NCBI GenBank assembly: GCA_027315255.1
Contig: DAHUYL010000126.1
Span: forward strand, 1 to 64,000
Origin: Solirubrobacterales bacterium
GTDB taxonomy: Bacteria > Actinomycetota > Thermoleophilia > Solirubrobacterales > Solirubrobacteraceae
DNA: 64,000 nucleotides
Direction: 5' to 3'
Of this stretch, positions 1-10,654 are shown piece by piece (positions within the stretch are counted from its first letter, which is position 1; every line of letters begins with the position of its first letter). Under the pieces are notes generated by a model. The model did no database searches and was not told the origin of the DNA. It saw nothing but the letters and a program-made list of their open reading frames with translations. Made by a program: the position numbers and the translations under genes.

Positions 1-21
1 CGTGCCGGGGAGACTCCGTGG

Positions 22-495
22 CTACCCACGGTAGTAAAGGTCGATGAAGTCCCGATGTCTGGCCCAGCGCAGGGTGAGGTGCCAGCAGCCGATGTGGGGG
101 ACGTTGACGTAGGAGGGATAGATCTCAGGCCCAGCGCTGTCGGTGAGCTTCACCGTGATCACGGGGGCGTTCTTGTGTAGCGGCGTGGCGCGGATCGCGA
201 GCCCGGATCCTGGAGAGCGTGTGAGCCAGAGGATCTTGTTCGAGGTCTTGCGAGGGTGGCCAGCGCGGAGCGCCGGGTAGGCGAAGATGTACGCGGCCGC
301 GGCCCGGCGCTGCGTCGTGGCGTGCGGGACGAAGCCGGGCGGTGGGTTTGAATGCGCCGCCCAACTTGGAGCTGGACCACGGTGCAGCGTGGTGGCTCCA
401 CATCCGCCTACAACCGCCCGCGACTCGGTGACTCGATGCAGTGCCCCGGTGCCGGCGAGCGACCCCGCGAGCACCAGCGCGGCCATCCACCTCAT
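22..495 (-). CDS. hypothetical secreted protein
   Basis: 157-aa ORF with a signal-peptide-like N-terminus (MRWMAALVLAGSLAGTGAL); no recognised family. Confidence 0.4.
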   Translation of the reverse strand: MRWMAALVLAGSLAGTGALHRVTESRAVVGGCGATTLHRGPAPSWAAHSNPPPGFVPHATTQRRAAAAYIFAYPALRAGHPRKTSNKILWLTRSPGSGLAIRATPLHKNAPVITVKLTDSAGPEIYPSYVNVPHIGCWHLTLRWARHRDFIDLYYRG

Positions 496-848
496 CGCCT
501 GAGCTTAGCTCCCGGACATCCGGGCGCGGGTGTTTGACGACACCGCCGCGCGAGCTCATCCCGCCTCACGAGGGATCCCGGATGTCGTAACGGCAATGCG
601 CTCGGGTCAGCGCAGTCTGGAGCTATCGCCGAGTCGGCCGCAGCAGCCATGGAGGCAGGTGCGCCGTTGCGCACGCGAAGCCGGGCACGCCACGCCTGCT
701 TCCACGAATGAGCGGCACGGTTCTACGCCGCGTGCGGGCGCCCATTTCACTTCTGGATTCAGCACACTGCAGGCGCGAGCATGACGAGGTTGACCGCGCA
801 ACGCCAGCATCGGCGAACGCGTGGTGGTTGCGCTGGCGGGACGCACCG

Positions 849-1264
849 CTACAGAGCGTGCACGATCTCCAGCTTGATGCAGTCCGGTTCGCAGAAGAAG
901 CCGGCGTAGGAGCCCGACATGCATGTAGGCGTATCCCCGCGGATCGCTCTCGATCTCCACGGTTCGCGCGCGTACCCAGACGGGACGCTCGTCGACGACT
1001 TCGCGCGACGGCGCCTCGAATGCAACATGGTGAAGGCCGACGCGGTACCGGTCGTGGCTGCCGGCGACTGCACTTCCGGCAGGCTGACAGGAACGAGCCC
1101 GGGTCCGCCGAGATGCACGATGCATTCGCCACGCTCACCCACGATCTCGGCTGCTCGGCTGCATGGGCGTGGCCGGGTGGTCCGAGCAGGCCGCGGCAGA
1201 ACTCGAGGCTGCGATCGAGCCCGGACACGACCACATCGAAGTGATGAACGCCGGCGCTGCGCAT
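849..1264 (-). pseudogene. VOC/glyoxalase-family protein, multiply frameshifted
   Basis: Consecutive pieces of one VOC domain lie in different minus-strand frames: MRSAGVHHFDVVVSGLDRSLEFCRGLLG, then GERGECIVHLGGPGLVPVSL, then DRYRVGLHHVAFEAPSREVVDERPVWVRARTVEIESDPRGYAYM, then GSYAGFFCEPDCIKLEIVHAL-stop. Confidence 0.8.
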
Positions 1265-1451
1265 CTCTCAGCACCCTTTCGGCGGCGCCCGTCCTGCCAT
1301 CGGGGACGACACGGTTCTCCGGCGCTGGTGCTCCCGAGCGTCTTTGGTAGCGTCGCCGCCGATGCACACCGAGTGAGAATGGTGTGGTAGGCCGATGCCG
1401 TGAGCTTTGCGGTCATGCGCGGCGGGTTGGCGGCGTCGGTGTCGGCGAGTG

Positions 1452-1931
1452 TCAGTAGCCGTAGCTGCCGTAGCCTCCGCCCGAGCTCGATTTGGTGATC
1501 TTGTCGCCGCTCGGGCTCACGACGTAGAAGCCGTGCTCGCCCTCGCCGCTGGTCTGTCCGCTCTTGGTATCTGAGGCGAAGGTATAGAGCGGATGGCCGT
1601 TGTAGGTGACCTGTTCGATGCCGCCTGCGATCTTGATCCTGTTGAGCTCCGCGGCCTTCGCGCCACCCGACGCCTTCAGTGTTCCGCTCGCCTTCAGCGG
1701 CGGCCAGATCGTCAGGCAGCCGCCGGTGCAGGCGGGATGCCCGGGCTTGTCAGCAACATCGAGGTACAGCGCACGGCCCGAGCTCGTGACGAGGATCGTC
1801 CCGAGCGAGGTCTTCTCCGTGGTGACCACGGTCACCGCACCCGAACGCCCGGAGGAGCCGAGGGCGGTGGTGACGAGCGCGAGTGCCGCGAGGACCACCA
1901 AGGGGACTGCAAGTCTGTGTAGCTTCATCAT
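1452..1931 (-). CDS. secreted COG4315-type repeat lipoprotein-like protein
   Basis: MMKLHRLAVPLVVLAALALVTTALG signal; LGTILVTSSGRALYLDVADKPGHPACTGGCLTIWPPL and GHPLYTFASDTKSGQTSGEG motifs; GGGAGAAG RBS just upstream. Confidence 0.8.
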   Translation of the reverse strand: MMKLHRLAVPLVVLAALALVTTALGSSGRSGAVTVVTTEKTSLGTILVTSSGRALYLDVADKPGHPACTGGCLTIWPPLKASGTLKASGGAKAAELNRIKIAGGIEQVTYNGHPLYTFASDTKSGQTSGEGEHGFYVVSPSGDKITKSSSGGGYGSYGY

Positions 1932-2327
1932 CTTCTCCCGAGGTTCAGGTTGGTCGTAATCCGGAAGACGCCGCGTCCACTCGCTTCCTTCCCGAGGCGT
2001 GCGGCTGCCGGTTGCGCAGCGGTGAGCAAGGAGCTTGCGATCGCCGCGGCTTCTGGCGCCCGCGGCGATCCTGGTCTTGGCCGGCGTGACGCAGGGCTGA
2101 ATCACCGCGGGCCAGGCCGCGTCGTCCGGATGAAGCGAGCGAGCACCCGTCCGCGCAGCAGGCGCGATACACGCGAACCGGCGCTTTGTTGTCGTGCGGC
2201 CCGGCGGCGGTCCGCCGACTGCGTCGCGGTTGCGTGTTCATGATCGCCGGCCTGGGTGCAGGTCACGGTCGGGTGTGCGGGTCTGCAGGGCGCGTGCGAT
2301 CCGCGGCGTTGGGGGGAGCCGCCATCC

Positions 2328-2356
2328 TTGACATATACAGTTATGCGGTATATGTT
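2328..2356 (+). promoter_or_regulatory. sigma70-type promoter overlapped by inverted repeat (probable PadR operator)
   Basis: TTGACA (2328-2333), 17-bp spacer, TATGTT (2351-2356); perfect 8-bp inverted repeat ACATATAC (2331-2338) / GTATATGT (2348-2355). Confidence 0.75.
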
Positions 2357-2362
2357 GGGTGC

Positions 2363-2701
2363 ATGAAGAAGAGAGCCGTACAAGAAGCGACGTTCCTGAT
2401 CCTGACCGCGCTCGCTTCCGGCAGCCAGCACGGCTACGGGATCATCACGGATGTGATCGGGATCTCCGCTGGCCGGGTCAGGCTCCGGGCCGGGACGCTG
2501 TACGCGGCACTCGATCGGCTGCGCGCGGATGGGCTGGTCGAAGTCGACCGTGAGGAGATCGTCGACAGCCGGCTGCGCCGCTACTACCGGCTGACGGCCG
2601 AGGGCACCGACGTGCTCGCCGCGGAGGCGGCCCGTCTGCAAGCCAATGCAAATGTCGCGATGATGCGACTCGATCCGAGCAGGAGGGCGGTGGGCACATG
2701 A
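2363..2701 (+). CDS. PadR-family transcriptional regulator
   Basis: MKKRAVQEATFLILTALASGSQHGYGIITDV...AGTLYAALDRLRADGLVE...RRYYRLTAEG is a typical PadR winged helix. Confidence 0.9.
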   Translation: MKKRAVQEATFLILTALASGSQHGYGIITDVIGISAGRVRLRAGTLYAALDRLRADGLVEVDREEIVDSRLRRYYRLTAEGTDVLAAEAARLQANANVAMMRLDPSRRAVGT

Positions 2702-3417
2702 CCGATCAGTCACAGCTCGAACAGCGCTATCGACGGCTGCTTCGCCTCTACCCGCGGGGCTTTCGTCGCGAGCACGAGGAGGAGATGCTGGTCGTCCTGC
2801 TCGCGTGCGCGCGCAACGGCCGGCGGCACGGCGCGCTTGCCGATTCGGCGAACCTGCTGTGGCACGCGCTGTGGACGCGCGTGCGGCCGGTGGCGCCGCG
2901 CTCACTGCCGACCGTCTTCTGGGGGGTGAGGCTGATCGTCCTCGCCGCGGTTCTCGAGCTCGTTGCGGTGCTCACCGTGATCGCGACCCAGAGTGCCGTG
3001 CAGACGGCGGCCGTGCGGGGCCTCTCGCGATTTGGCGCAGCGCACCTGGCGAACCTGCTGGACGCTCGCGTCGCGTCGGTCGAGATCGGCGGACCGATCG
3101 CTGCTGCCGCCTGGCTGACGCTCGCCTGGGCCAACGACCGCGGCTACCGCTGGGCCCGCGTCGGGATGCTCCCGGCGTTGGGGCTCACGTTGACGAGCCT
3201 GCTCGCGGCGGTGGGGCAGCACGCCGCCGCCTACGCCGCGGCGGATCTGGACGCGGGAATCGTGCTGTGCCTGGTTGCCGCGGCCGCCACGCTGCTGATC
3301 ATCGCCACCGACTCCAACCCTCACTACGACCGGCCTCGAAGCGGCAGCGGGCGTCGCCGCGGGCCTCGGCTGCGCGGATCAGCCGCCGCCTGGCCGGACG
3401 TCGCGACCTGGAACTGA
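2698..3417 (+). CDS. hypothetical membrane protein, translationally coupled to padR
   Basis: ATGA overlap with padR stop; YRRLLRLYPRGFRREHEEEM N-terminal motif plus several TM segments. Confidence 0.75.
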   Translation: MTDQSQLEQRYRRLLRLYPRGFRREHEEEMLVVLLACARNGRRHGALADSANLLWHALWTRVRPVAPRSLPTVFWGVRLIVLAAVLELVAVLTVIATQSAVQTAAVRGLSRFGAAHLANLLDARVASVEIGGPIAAAAWLTLAWANDRGYRWARVGMLPALGLTLTSLLAAVGQHAAAYAAADLDAGIVLCLVAAAATLLIIATDSNPHYDRPRSGSGRRRGPRLRGSAAAWPDVATWN

Positions 3418-3423
3418 CCGGCG

Positions 3424-3798
3424 ATGTCCGCCACCGTCCACGTGACTCGCCCGTTCCGCCTCGCGGATGCGATCTGGCCCTATCAGATCGTGCTCGACGG
3501 GCAGGGTGCAGGGGACATCTCGATCCGCGGAACGGTTCGGCTGCCGACCTCGTCTGGCACGCATACGCTGCAGATCCGGTCACTGCACGTCATCAACCGG
3601 CACCTCGGACTCGCGAGCCCCACGAGCACGCTCGAGCTGCACGACGGTGAGACCGCCGCGCTCGTGTGTCACCCGCGGCCGTTCCTCCAGGCGCTCGTGT
3701 GGTGGATCAAGTGCCTGCTCGGCGATCGAAGTCAATGGATCATGATCGAACAGACCACGTCCAAACACCCGACGTCGGCCACATACGACCATAGGTAG
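3424..3798 (+). CDS. hypothetical protein
   Basis: 124-aa ORF in line with the preceding gene. Confidence 0.45.
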   Translation: MSATVHVTRPFRLADAIWPYQIVLDGQGAGDISIRGTVRLPTSSGTHTLQIRSLHVINRHLGLASPTSTLELHDGETAALVCHPRPFLQALVWWIKCLLGDRSQWIMIEQTTSKHPTSATYDHR

Positions 3799-3861
3799 TA
3801 GGCAGCGACGCTACGACGCGACGCGGCGCCGCAGCTCGTGTGAAATCGGACCGAGAGCCGC

Positions 3862-4503
3862 TCAGGAGCGCCGGCCGGAGACCGCGAGCCCGGCGCCGAG
3901 CGCGATCATCGTCACGCCGCCGCCGGCACTCAACCACTCGAGCCGCCGCGGTGAGCGTCCGAGCCAGGCCCGGGCGGTGCCGGACGCGATCGCCCAGGTG
4001 CCATCGGAGACAAGCGCGAGGAGCCCGCAGATCACGCCGAGCGTCGCGAGCTGGAGGGTCGCGTGGCCCTGGGCACGGTCGATGAACGTCGGCAGCACGG
4101 CCGTGAAGATCACCAGCCCCTTGGGATTGGTGGCGCCCACGAGGAATCCCTCACGGATCGTCCGTCGCAGGGTCTTCGGGGTGACCGCACCCGGCGCGAG
4201 CAGCTCGGCCAGCTCACGGCGGTTGCGGATGCTCCGCAGTCCGAGGAAGATCAGGTAGGCGCCGCCGCACAGCTTCATCACGAGGAACACGGTGTCCGAG
4301 TCGGCGAGCACCGAGCCCAGCCCGACCACCACGACGAGCAGCTGGACCATCAATCCGGACGTGTTGCCGAGCACCGAGGCGAGCGCGGCCCGCCGGCCCA
4401 GCGCGACCCCCCGGCTGACCGTGAACACGACGCTCGGGCCGGGGATCAGGATCAGCACGTAGACGGTGACCAGGAACGGCACCAGGTGAGCGCGCGGGAG
4501 CAC
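3862..4503 (-). CDS. LysE/RhtB-family amino-acid exporter
   Basis: LVPFLVTVYVLILIPGPSVVFTVSRGVALGRRAAL...GAYLIFLGLRSIR. Confidence 0.9.
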   Translation of the reverse strand: MLPRAHLVPFLVTVYVLILIPGPSVVFTVSRGVALGRRAALASVLGNTSGLMVQLLVVVVGLGSVLADSDTVFLVMKLCGGAYLIFLGLRSIRNRRELAELLAPGAVTPKTLRRTIREGFLVGATNPKGLVIFTAVLPTFIDRAQGHATLQLATLGVICGLLALVSDGTWAIASGTARAWLGRSPRRLEWLSAGGGVTMIALGAGLAVSGRRS

Positions 4504-4539
4504 ACGCTGGATTCTCCCAGGAGTCCAGCTGTCAGCAGT

Positions 4540-5574
4540 TCAGGAGACCGTCCAGGTGGAACCGCCGAGCAGCAGCTCGGCCAGCTGATCCTCGCTCGCG
4601 GCCCCGCCCGCCGCGGCGCTGCCGCGGCCGAACACTGCGCGCTCGACGTCGCGGAACACGCCGATCGGGGTCGGACCGCTCACGTCGGCGGACAGCTTCG
4701 CGAGCGCGAACGCGAGCCCCGGGTCCCCGCGGCCCGGGTCGTGGACGAGCAGCGCGCCCTCGCCGACCTCGGCGACGTCGACGATCCGCAGGCGGCCGCC
4801 CGAGTCCATCATCACGCCGCGCTCGCCGCCTGAGCCGAAGCGGATCGGCCGGCCGGCCTCGAGCCGGATCTGGTTGGCGTCGCGGGTCTCCTTCTCGGTC
4901 AGCGCGAAGAACGTGCCGTCGTTGAACACCGGGCAGTTCTGGTAGATCTCGATCAGCGCGGCGCCCTCGTGGGCGGCGGCCGCGCGCAGCACGTCGGTCA
5001 TGTGGTGGCGGTCGCGGTCGAGCGTGCGCGCGACGAACGTCGCCTCGGCGCCGATCGCCAGCGCGAGCGGGTTGAACGGCTGGTCGGCCACCCCGAACGG
5101 AGTCGACTTCGTCACCTGCCCGACGACCGAGGTGGGCGACGCCTGCCCCTTGGTCAGACCGTAGATCTCGTTGTTCATCAGCAGGATCTTCACGGGGACG
5201 TTGCGCCGCAGCGCGTGGATCAGATGGTTGCCGCCGATCGCCAGCGCATCGCCGTCGCCGCTGACGATCCACACCGACAGGTCCTCGCGGGCGGTGGCGA
5301 GCCCGGTCGCGATCGCGGGGGCGCGACCGTGGATCCCGTGCATCCCGTAGGTGTCCATGTAGTACGCGAACCGGCCGGCGCAGCCGATGCCGGTGATGAA
5401 GACGATCCGCTCCGGCGGGATCCCGAGCTCGGGCATGAACTGCTGGACCGCGGCGAGCACGGCATAGTCGCCGCAGCCCGGGCACCAGCGGGTCTCCTGG
5501 TCCGATTGGAAGTCGGCCTTCGTCAGCGGGCCGCTGTGCCCGTTTCCCTCGTGCAGGTCCGTCACCGCCGTCAT
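4540..5574 (-). CDS. korB: 2-oxoacid:ferredoxin oxidoreductase, beta subunit
   Basis: TRWCPGCGDYAVLAAVQ...IVFITGIGCAGR...VWIVSGDGDALAIGGNHLIHALRRN TPP-binding motifs; overlaps korA stop. Confidence 0.92.
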   Translation of the reverse strand: MTAVTDLHEGNGHSGPLTKADFQSDQETRWCPGCGDYAVLAAVQQFMPELGIPPERIVFITGIGCAGRFAYYMDTYGMHGIHGRAPAIATGLATAREDLSVWIVSGDGDALAIGGNHLIHALRRNVPVKILLMNNEIYGLTKGQASPTSVVGQVTKSTPFGVADQPFNPLALAIGAEATFVARTLDRDRHHMTDVLRAAAAHEGAALIEIYQNCPVFNDGTFFALTEKETRDANQIRLEAGRPIRFGSGGERGVMMDSGGRLRIVDVAEVGEGALLVHDPGRGDPGLAFALAKLSADVSGPTPIGVFRDVERAVFGRGSAAAGGAASEDQLAELLLGGSTWTVS

Positions 5575-7457
5575 CGTGCCCCCCCTCCGTTCGTGCTGGT
5601 CGCCGCCTGCTCGACGTCTCCGAGGATCAACCGCTCCACCTCCGGCGCCCACAGCGGCTGCCCCTCGATCTTCGTGAACGACTCGACGTCGACGAGGAAC
5701 CGCGCGCGCAGCAGCTGTGCGAGCTGACCGCTGTTCAGCTCCGGCACGACCACACGGTCGAACGACCGCAGCACGTCGCCGATGTTGGCCGGCAGCGGGT
5801 TCAGATGGCGCAGGTGCGCGATCGCGACCTTCTCACCGCGCAACCGCACGCGTCTGGCGCCGCCGAGGATCGCGCCGTAGCTCGACCCCCAGCCGAGCAC
5901 GAGCACGCTCGCGTCGGAGTCGCCGTCGACCCGGAGCGGCGGCAGCTCGTCCGCGATCCCGGCGATCTTGGCCGCGCGCAGCTCGGTCATCCGGGCGTGG
6001 TTCTTCGGGTCATACGAGATGTGGCCGGTGCGGTCGGACTTCTCGAGGCCGCCGATCCGGTGGGCGAGCCCTGGCGTGCCCGGGATCGCCCATGGCCGCA
6101 CGAGCCGCTCGTCGCGGCTGTACGGCTCGAACTGCCAGCCCTCCTCGCCTTCGGGAGCGACCGCGAAGTTCGGATCGATCGCGGGTAGGTCGGCGACCGA
6201 CGGCACCCGCCACGGTTCGGAGGAGGTTGCGAGGAAGCCGTCCGACAGCAGGATCACCGGCGTCCGGTAGCGGATCGCGAGCGACACCGCCTCGAACGCG
6301 GCGTCGAAGCAGTCCCCCGGCGTGCTCGGCGCGATCACCGGCAGCGGCGACTCGCCGTGCCGGCCGTACAGCGCCAGCAACAGGTCGGACTGCTCGGTCT
6401 TCGTCGGCATCCCCGTCGACGGTCCCGCACGCTGCACGTCGATCACGACCAGCGGCAGCTCGAGCATCACCGCCAGGCCGATCGTCTCCGCCTTCAGGTC
6501 CATCCCGGGGCCGCTGGTCGCGGTCACGCCGATCCGCCCGCCGAACGATGCTCCGAGCGCGATCCCGGCGGCAGCGATCTCGTCCTCCGCCTGCACGGTC
6601 GAGATCCCGTGGCGTCCGCGCCGCGACAGCTCGTGCAGGATCTCCGAGGCGGGCGTGATCGGGTAGCTGGCGAACAGCATCGGCACCCGGCTGCGCACCG
6701 ACGCGGCGAGGAGACCGAGCGTCAGCGCGGTCGTGCCCGTGATGTTGCGGTAGGTACCGGGCGCCATGTCGGTCGCCGGCGCAACCCGGTACTGGACGCT
6801 CAACAGCTCGGTCGTCTCGCCGAACGACCAGCCGGCGTTGAATGCGGCGAGGTTCGCCTTCGCGACCGCCGGACGCTCGCCGAACTTGCCTGTGATCCAG
6901 CGCTCGATCACCTCCGTCGGGCGCCCGTACAGCCACGAGATGACGCCCAGCGCGAACAGGTTCTTGGCGCGCCCCGCGTCGCGCGTCGAGGCATCCTCGA
7001 CCGACTCGACCGCGCGGGTGGTGAGCGTCGTCATCGGGATCCGGTGGACGCGGAACTCGCTCAGCGAGCCGTCGTCGAGCGGGTTGACGTCGCCGTACCC
7101 CGCCTTCTCGAGGTTGCGCTTGGTGAACGCGTCCTCGTTGACGATGATCGTGGCACCGCGGCTGAGCTCGCCGAAGTTGGCTCGCAGCGCCGCCGGGTTC
7201 ATCGCGACGAGCACGTCGGGCACGTCACCCGGGGTGAGGATGTCGCGCGAGGCGAAGTGGATCTGGAAGGCCGACACGCCGGCCAGCGTTCCGGCCGGGG
7301 CGCGGATCTCGGCGGGCAAGTTGGGGAGCGTCGCCAGGTCGTTGCCGAGGACCGCCGTCGCATCGGTGAAGCGGCTGCCCGCCAGCTGCATGCCGTCACC
7401 CGAATCTCCCGCGAAGCGGATGATCACCCGCTCGCGCTCCTCGACCACCTTGCTCAT
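5571..7457 (-). CDS. korA: 2-oxoacid:ferredoxin oxidoreductase, alpha/gamma fused subunit
   Basis: MSKVVEERERVIIRFAGDSGDGMQLAG...YPITPASEILHELSR...QAEDEIAAAGIALGASFGG. Confidence 0.92.
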   Translation of the reverse strand: MSKVVEERERVIIRFAGDSGDGMQLAGSRFTDATAVLGNDLATLPNLPAEIRAPAGTLAGVSAFQIHFASRDILTPGDVPDVLVAMNPAALRANFGELSRGATIIVNEDAFTKRNLEKAGYGDVNPLDDGSLSEFRVHRIPMTTLTTRAVESVEDASTRDAGRAKNLFALGVISWLYGRPTEVIERWITGKFGERPAVAKANLAAFNAGWSFGETTELLSVQYRVAPATDMAPGTYRNITGTTALTLGLLAASVRSRVPMLFASYPITPASEILHELSRRGRHGISTVQAEDEIAAAGIALGASFGGRIGVTATSGPGMDLKAETIGLAVMLELPLVVIDVQRAGPSTGMPTKTEQSDLLLALYGRHGESPLPVIAPSTPGDCFDAAFEAVSLAIRYRTPVILLSDGFLATSSEPWRVPSVADLPAIDPNFAVAPEGEEGWQFEPYSRDERLVRPWAIPGTPGLAHRIGGLEKSDRTGHISYDPKNHARMTELRAAKIAGIADELPPLRVDGDSDASVLVLGWGSSYGAILGGARRVRLRGEKVAIAHLRHLNPLPANIGDVLRSFDRVVVPELNSGQLAQLLRARFLVDVESFTKIEGQPLWAPEVERLILGDVEQAATSTNGGGAR

Positions 7458-7585
7458 GCTCTCACCCCTTGCTGCCGGCCTCTTTGTTCCAAAAGCGCAC
7501 AAGCAAGCATAGCCCCGCGCCGGCGGCACGTATCCGCGGAACCCCGCAGCGCAGGCACGCCGTGCGGCGGATGTGGGGGTCTGGT

Positions 7586-7617
7586 AGCGGCCGCCGGCAT
7601 ACCAGCCGGCGGCCGCT
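7586..7617 (-). terminator. hairpin downstream of cold-shock gene
   Basis: Perfect 13-bp inverted repeat AGCGGCCGCCGGC / GCCGGCGGCCGCT with 6-nt loop, 17 nt after the csp stop; no obvious U-tract. Confidence 0.6.
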
Positions 7618-7633
7618 CTACGGCGGCTGTCCG

Positions 7634-7837
7634 CTACAGCTTCATGACGTTGATCGCCTTCGGCCCCTTGGGCCCGGCCTCCTCCTCGTAGGAGACCTTG
7701 GCGCCCTCGGCGAGCGAGCGATAACCGTCAGCTGCGATGCTGGTGTGGTGGACGAACAGGTCGCGACTGCCCTCGTCGGGCGTGATGAACCCGAACCCCT
7801 TCTCGTCGCTGAACCACTTGACCGTTCCGGTTGGCAT
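7634..7837 (-). CDS. cspA: cold-shock protein (CspA family)
   Basis: [34 protein letters not shown]. Confidence 0.95.
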   Translation of the reverse strand: MPTGTVKWFSDEKGFGFITPDEGSRDLFVHHTSIAADGYRSLAEGAKVSYEEEAGPKGPKAINVMKL

Positions 7838-8061
7838 GTTGGGGGAGCCCCCTCCGATGGTGTGTGCTGCTACCGCTGAGGGGCCAATGTTCCCGTCACG
7901 GCCTGCAACTGCATTTGCGCCGCGCCGACCAGGCGCAGCCCTACGTGGCGGGAAGCTAGCACGCGTCGAGGAGATCCGGGCGGCTCGGTAACGCCCTTTT
8001 CACAGGTCGGTCACACGATGCTCGACGGCTGGATGAGGCTACGGCAACGTAGGCTGAAGCG

Positions 8062-8436
8062 GTGCGCTGGCTGATCGACGGGATGAACGTGATCGGGACG
8101 CGACCCGACCGCTGGTGGCGGGACCGCGACGCCGCGATGCTGGCGCTCGTCGATCTGCTCGAACGCTGGGCGGCGGACGAAGGCGAGGACGTGGCCGTCG
8201 TGTTCGAGCGAAAGCCCTCACCGCCGATTCGCTCGACCGTGATCGTGGTGGCGCACGCCCCCGAGCCGAAGCCCAACGCAGCCGACGACGAGATCATCCG
8301 GCGGCTGCGAGCAGACGCCGAGCCCCGCCAGGTGCGCGTCGTCACCTCGGATCGGGCGCTGGCCGAGCGGGCGTACGCGGCCGGTGCCACGGTCGAAGGC
8401 GCCGACTCGTTCCGGCGGCGGCTCGAGTCGCGCTGA
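8062..8436 (+). CDS. NYN-domain (YacP-like) predicted RNase
   Basis: RWLIDGMNVIGTRPDRWWRDRDAAMLALVDLLERW...VVTSDRALAERAYAAGATVEGADSFRRRL. Confidence 0.85.
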   Translation: MRWLIDGMNVIGTRPDRWWRDRDAAMLALVDLLERWAADEGEDVAVVFERKPSPPIRSTVIVVAHAPEPKPNAADDEIIRRLRADAEPRQVRVVTSDRALAERAYAAGATVEGADSFRRRLESR

Positions 8437-8515
8437 CGGGCCCCCGCCGGCTGTCGGGGGCGGCGCCGGGCAGGATTCGCAGGCCGGTAGGACCGCTTGC
8501 GACAATTCCTCTGGC

Positions 8516-10642
8516 ATGCCCGAGGAACCGTCCCGCCGCAATCCGCTCTCCGGCCGCTCGCGCGGCTCTCGCAGCGAACAGCGTCCGCCGGCCCAGACCG
8601 GCTGGAAGGTGACGCCCGCGCCCGACGGCCGTGGCCGCAACCCGGCGCCCGACCGCCAGCGGACGAAGCGCAACCAGCGGATCACGCTGGCCGCCGTCGT
8701 GCTCGTGCTGCTGGGCCTCAACCTGTACGTCTCCTCGCAGACGCTCGCACCCAACCCGCGCGTCCAGATCCCTTACAGCCCGACGTTCCTCAACCAGGTG
8801 AACGCCGGCAACGTCAGCCTCGTCAGCTCGACCAGCGACGCGGTCCAGGGAACGTTCAAGCGCGCGATCAGCTACCAGGGCAGCCAGCCGACGATCTACT
8901 TCTCGACCCAGATCCCGTCGTTTGCGAGCGGCAGCCAGCTGTTCGGGCTGCTGCGATCCAAGAAGGTCACGCTGGCGGCCGAGAATCCGAATGCCGGGCC
9001 CTCGTTCCTGGCAGAGCTGCTGTTCGGCTTCGGTCCGACGATCCTGCTCGTGCTGCTGTTCGTGTTCCTGATGCGCCGCGCCGCCGGCGGCGCCGGGGGG
9101 GCCGGCGGGCTGATGTCGTTCGGGCGCTCGCGCGCGAGGCGCGTCGAGGCCGCCGACCAGCCGGTCACGTTCGAGGACGTCGCCGGGATCGACGAGGCCA
9201 AGGCGGAGCTGTACGAGATCGTCGACTTCCTCAAGAACCCGGACAAGTACCTGCGGCTCGGGGCGAAGATCCCGCGCGGCGTGCTGCTCAGCGGGCCGCC
9301 GGGGACCGGCAAGACGCTGCTCGCGCGGGCGGTCGCGGGCGAGGCGGGCGTGCCGTTCTTCCAGATGTCGGCGTCCGAGTTCGTCGAGATGATCGTGGGT
9401 GTCGGCGCCTCGCGCGTGCGTGACCTGTTCGCGCAGGCGAAGGCGGCCGCGCCGGCGATCATCTTCATCGACGAGCTCGATGCCGTCGGGCGCTCGCGCG
9501 CCTCTGGCGGCGCGAACATCAGCGGCGGGCACGACGAGCGCGAGCAGACGCTCAACCAGATCCTGACCGAGATGGACGGCTTCGATCCGCGCAGCGGCGT
9601 GATCGTGCTGGGCGCGACCAACCGGCCCGAGATCCTCGATCAGGCGCTGCTGCGTCCCGGGCGCTTCGACCGCCGCGTGGTCGTGCAGCCGCCCGATCGT
9701 GCGGGCCGCGAGGCGATCCTCAGCGTCCACACGCGCAGCGTGCCGCTCGGCAACGAGATCGAGCTCGGCCAGATCGCCGCGACGACGCCCGGGATGGTCG
9801 GCGCCGACCTCGCGAACCTCGTCAACGAGGCAGCGCTGCTGGCCGCCAAGCGCGACCGCGAGAAGGTCAGCCAGGAGGACTTCACCGACTCGCTCGAGCG
9901 GATCGTGCTGGGGGCTGCGCGCAGCGTGATGATCAGCGAGGAGGACCGGCGGCGGACCGCCTACCACGAGGCCGGCCACGCGCTCGTGGGGATGCTCACC
10001 CCGGGCGCCGACCCGGTCCGCAAGGTGTCGATCATCCCCCGCGGGCAGGCGCTCGGAGTGACCTTCTCGGCGCCCGATTCGGACCGCTTCAACCTCGACC
10101 AGCGCCACCTGCTCGCGCAGATCAAGGTCGCACTCGGCGGCCGCGCGGCCGAGGAGATCGTGTTCGGCGACCTCACCACGGGAGCCGAGTCGGACATCCA
10201 GCAGCTCACCCGGATCGCGCGTTACATGGTCGGGCGCTGGGGGATGAGCAGCGCGATCGGCCCGATCGCCGTCCTCCCCGCCGAGGGCATGAGCATGCTC
10301 CTCCCAGGCGCGTCGGAGACGTCCGACGCGACGCAGCGCCTCGTCGATCAGGAGGTCCACCGGATCGTGGACGCCGCGCACCGTGAGGTGATCGAGCTGC
10401 TGCGTGCGAAGCGCAGCCAGCTCGACGACCTCGTCGGCGCGCTGCTCAAGGCGGAGACGCTCGACGAAGCCGACGCCTACGCCGCCGCTGGACTGACCCG
10501 GTCGTCGGCCGGCGAGCTCGAGGCGATCGTCGCCCGGCGGGTCCAGGGCGTCCTGCGCCCCGGCGACGGGGCGTCCTCGGACGGAGCGTCCGCGACCGAC
10601 GGCGACGAGAGCAGGTTGCGCGAGCCCGACTCGGACGCCTGA
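8516..10642 (+). CDS. ftsH: ATP-dependent zinc metalloprotease FtsH
   Basis: GPPGTGKT Walker [13 protein letters not shown] Walker B, HEAGH zinc motif, two N-terminal TMs; start at MPEEPSRRN. Confidence 0.95.
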   Translation: MPEEPSRRNPLSGRSRGSRSEQRPPAQTGWKVTPAPDGRGRNPAPDRQRTKRNQRITLAAVVLVLLGLNLYVSSQTLAPNPRVQIPYSPTFLNQVNAGNVSLVSSTSDAVQGTFKRAISYQGSQPTIYFSTQIPSFASGSQLFGLLRSKKVTLAAENPNAGPSFLAELLFGFGPTILLVLLFVFLMRRAAGGAGGAGGLMSFGRSRARRVEAADQPVTFEDVAGIDEAKAELYEIVDFLKNPDKYLRLGAKIPRGVLLSGPPGTGKTLLARAVAGEAGVPFFQMSASEFVEMIVGVGASRVRDLFAQAKAAAPAIIFIDELDAVGRSRASGGANISGGHDEREQTLNQILTEMDGFDPRSGVIVLGATNRPEILDQALLRPGRFDRRVVVQPPDRAGREAILSVHTRSVPLGNEIELGQIAATTPGMVGADLANLVNEAALLAAKRDREKVSQEDFTDSLERIVLGAARSVMISEEDRRRTAYHEAGHALVGMLTPGADPVRKVSIIPRGQALGVTFSAPDSDRFNLDQRHLLAQIKVALGGRAAEEIVFGDLTTGAESDIQQLTRIARYMVGRWGMSSAIGPIAVLPAEGMSMLLPGASETSDATQRLVDQEVHRIVDAAHREVIELLRAKRSQLDDLVGALLKAETLDEADAYAAAGLTRSSAGELEAIVARRVQGVLRPGDGASSDGASATDGDESRLREPDSDA

Positions 10643-10654
10643 GGCGCCTTCAGC

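Noticed and set aside
8342-10381. 679-aa minus-strand ORF
   Set aside because: Exact antisense shadow of ftsH
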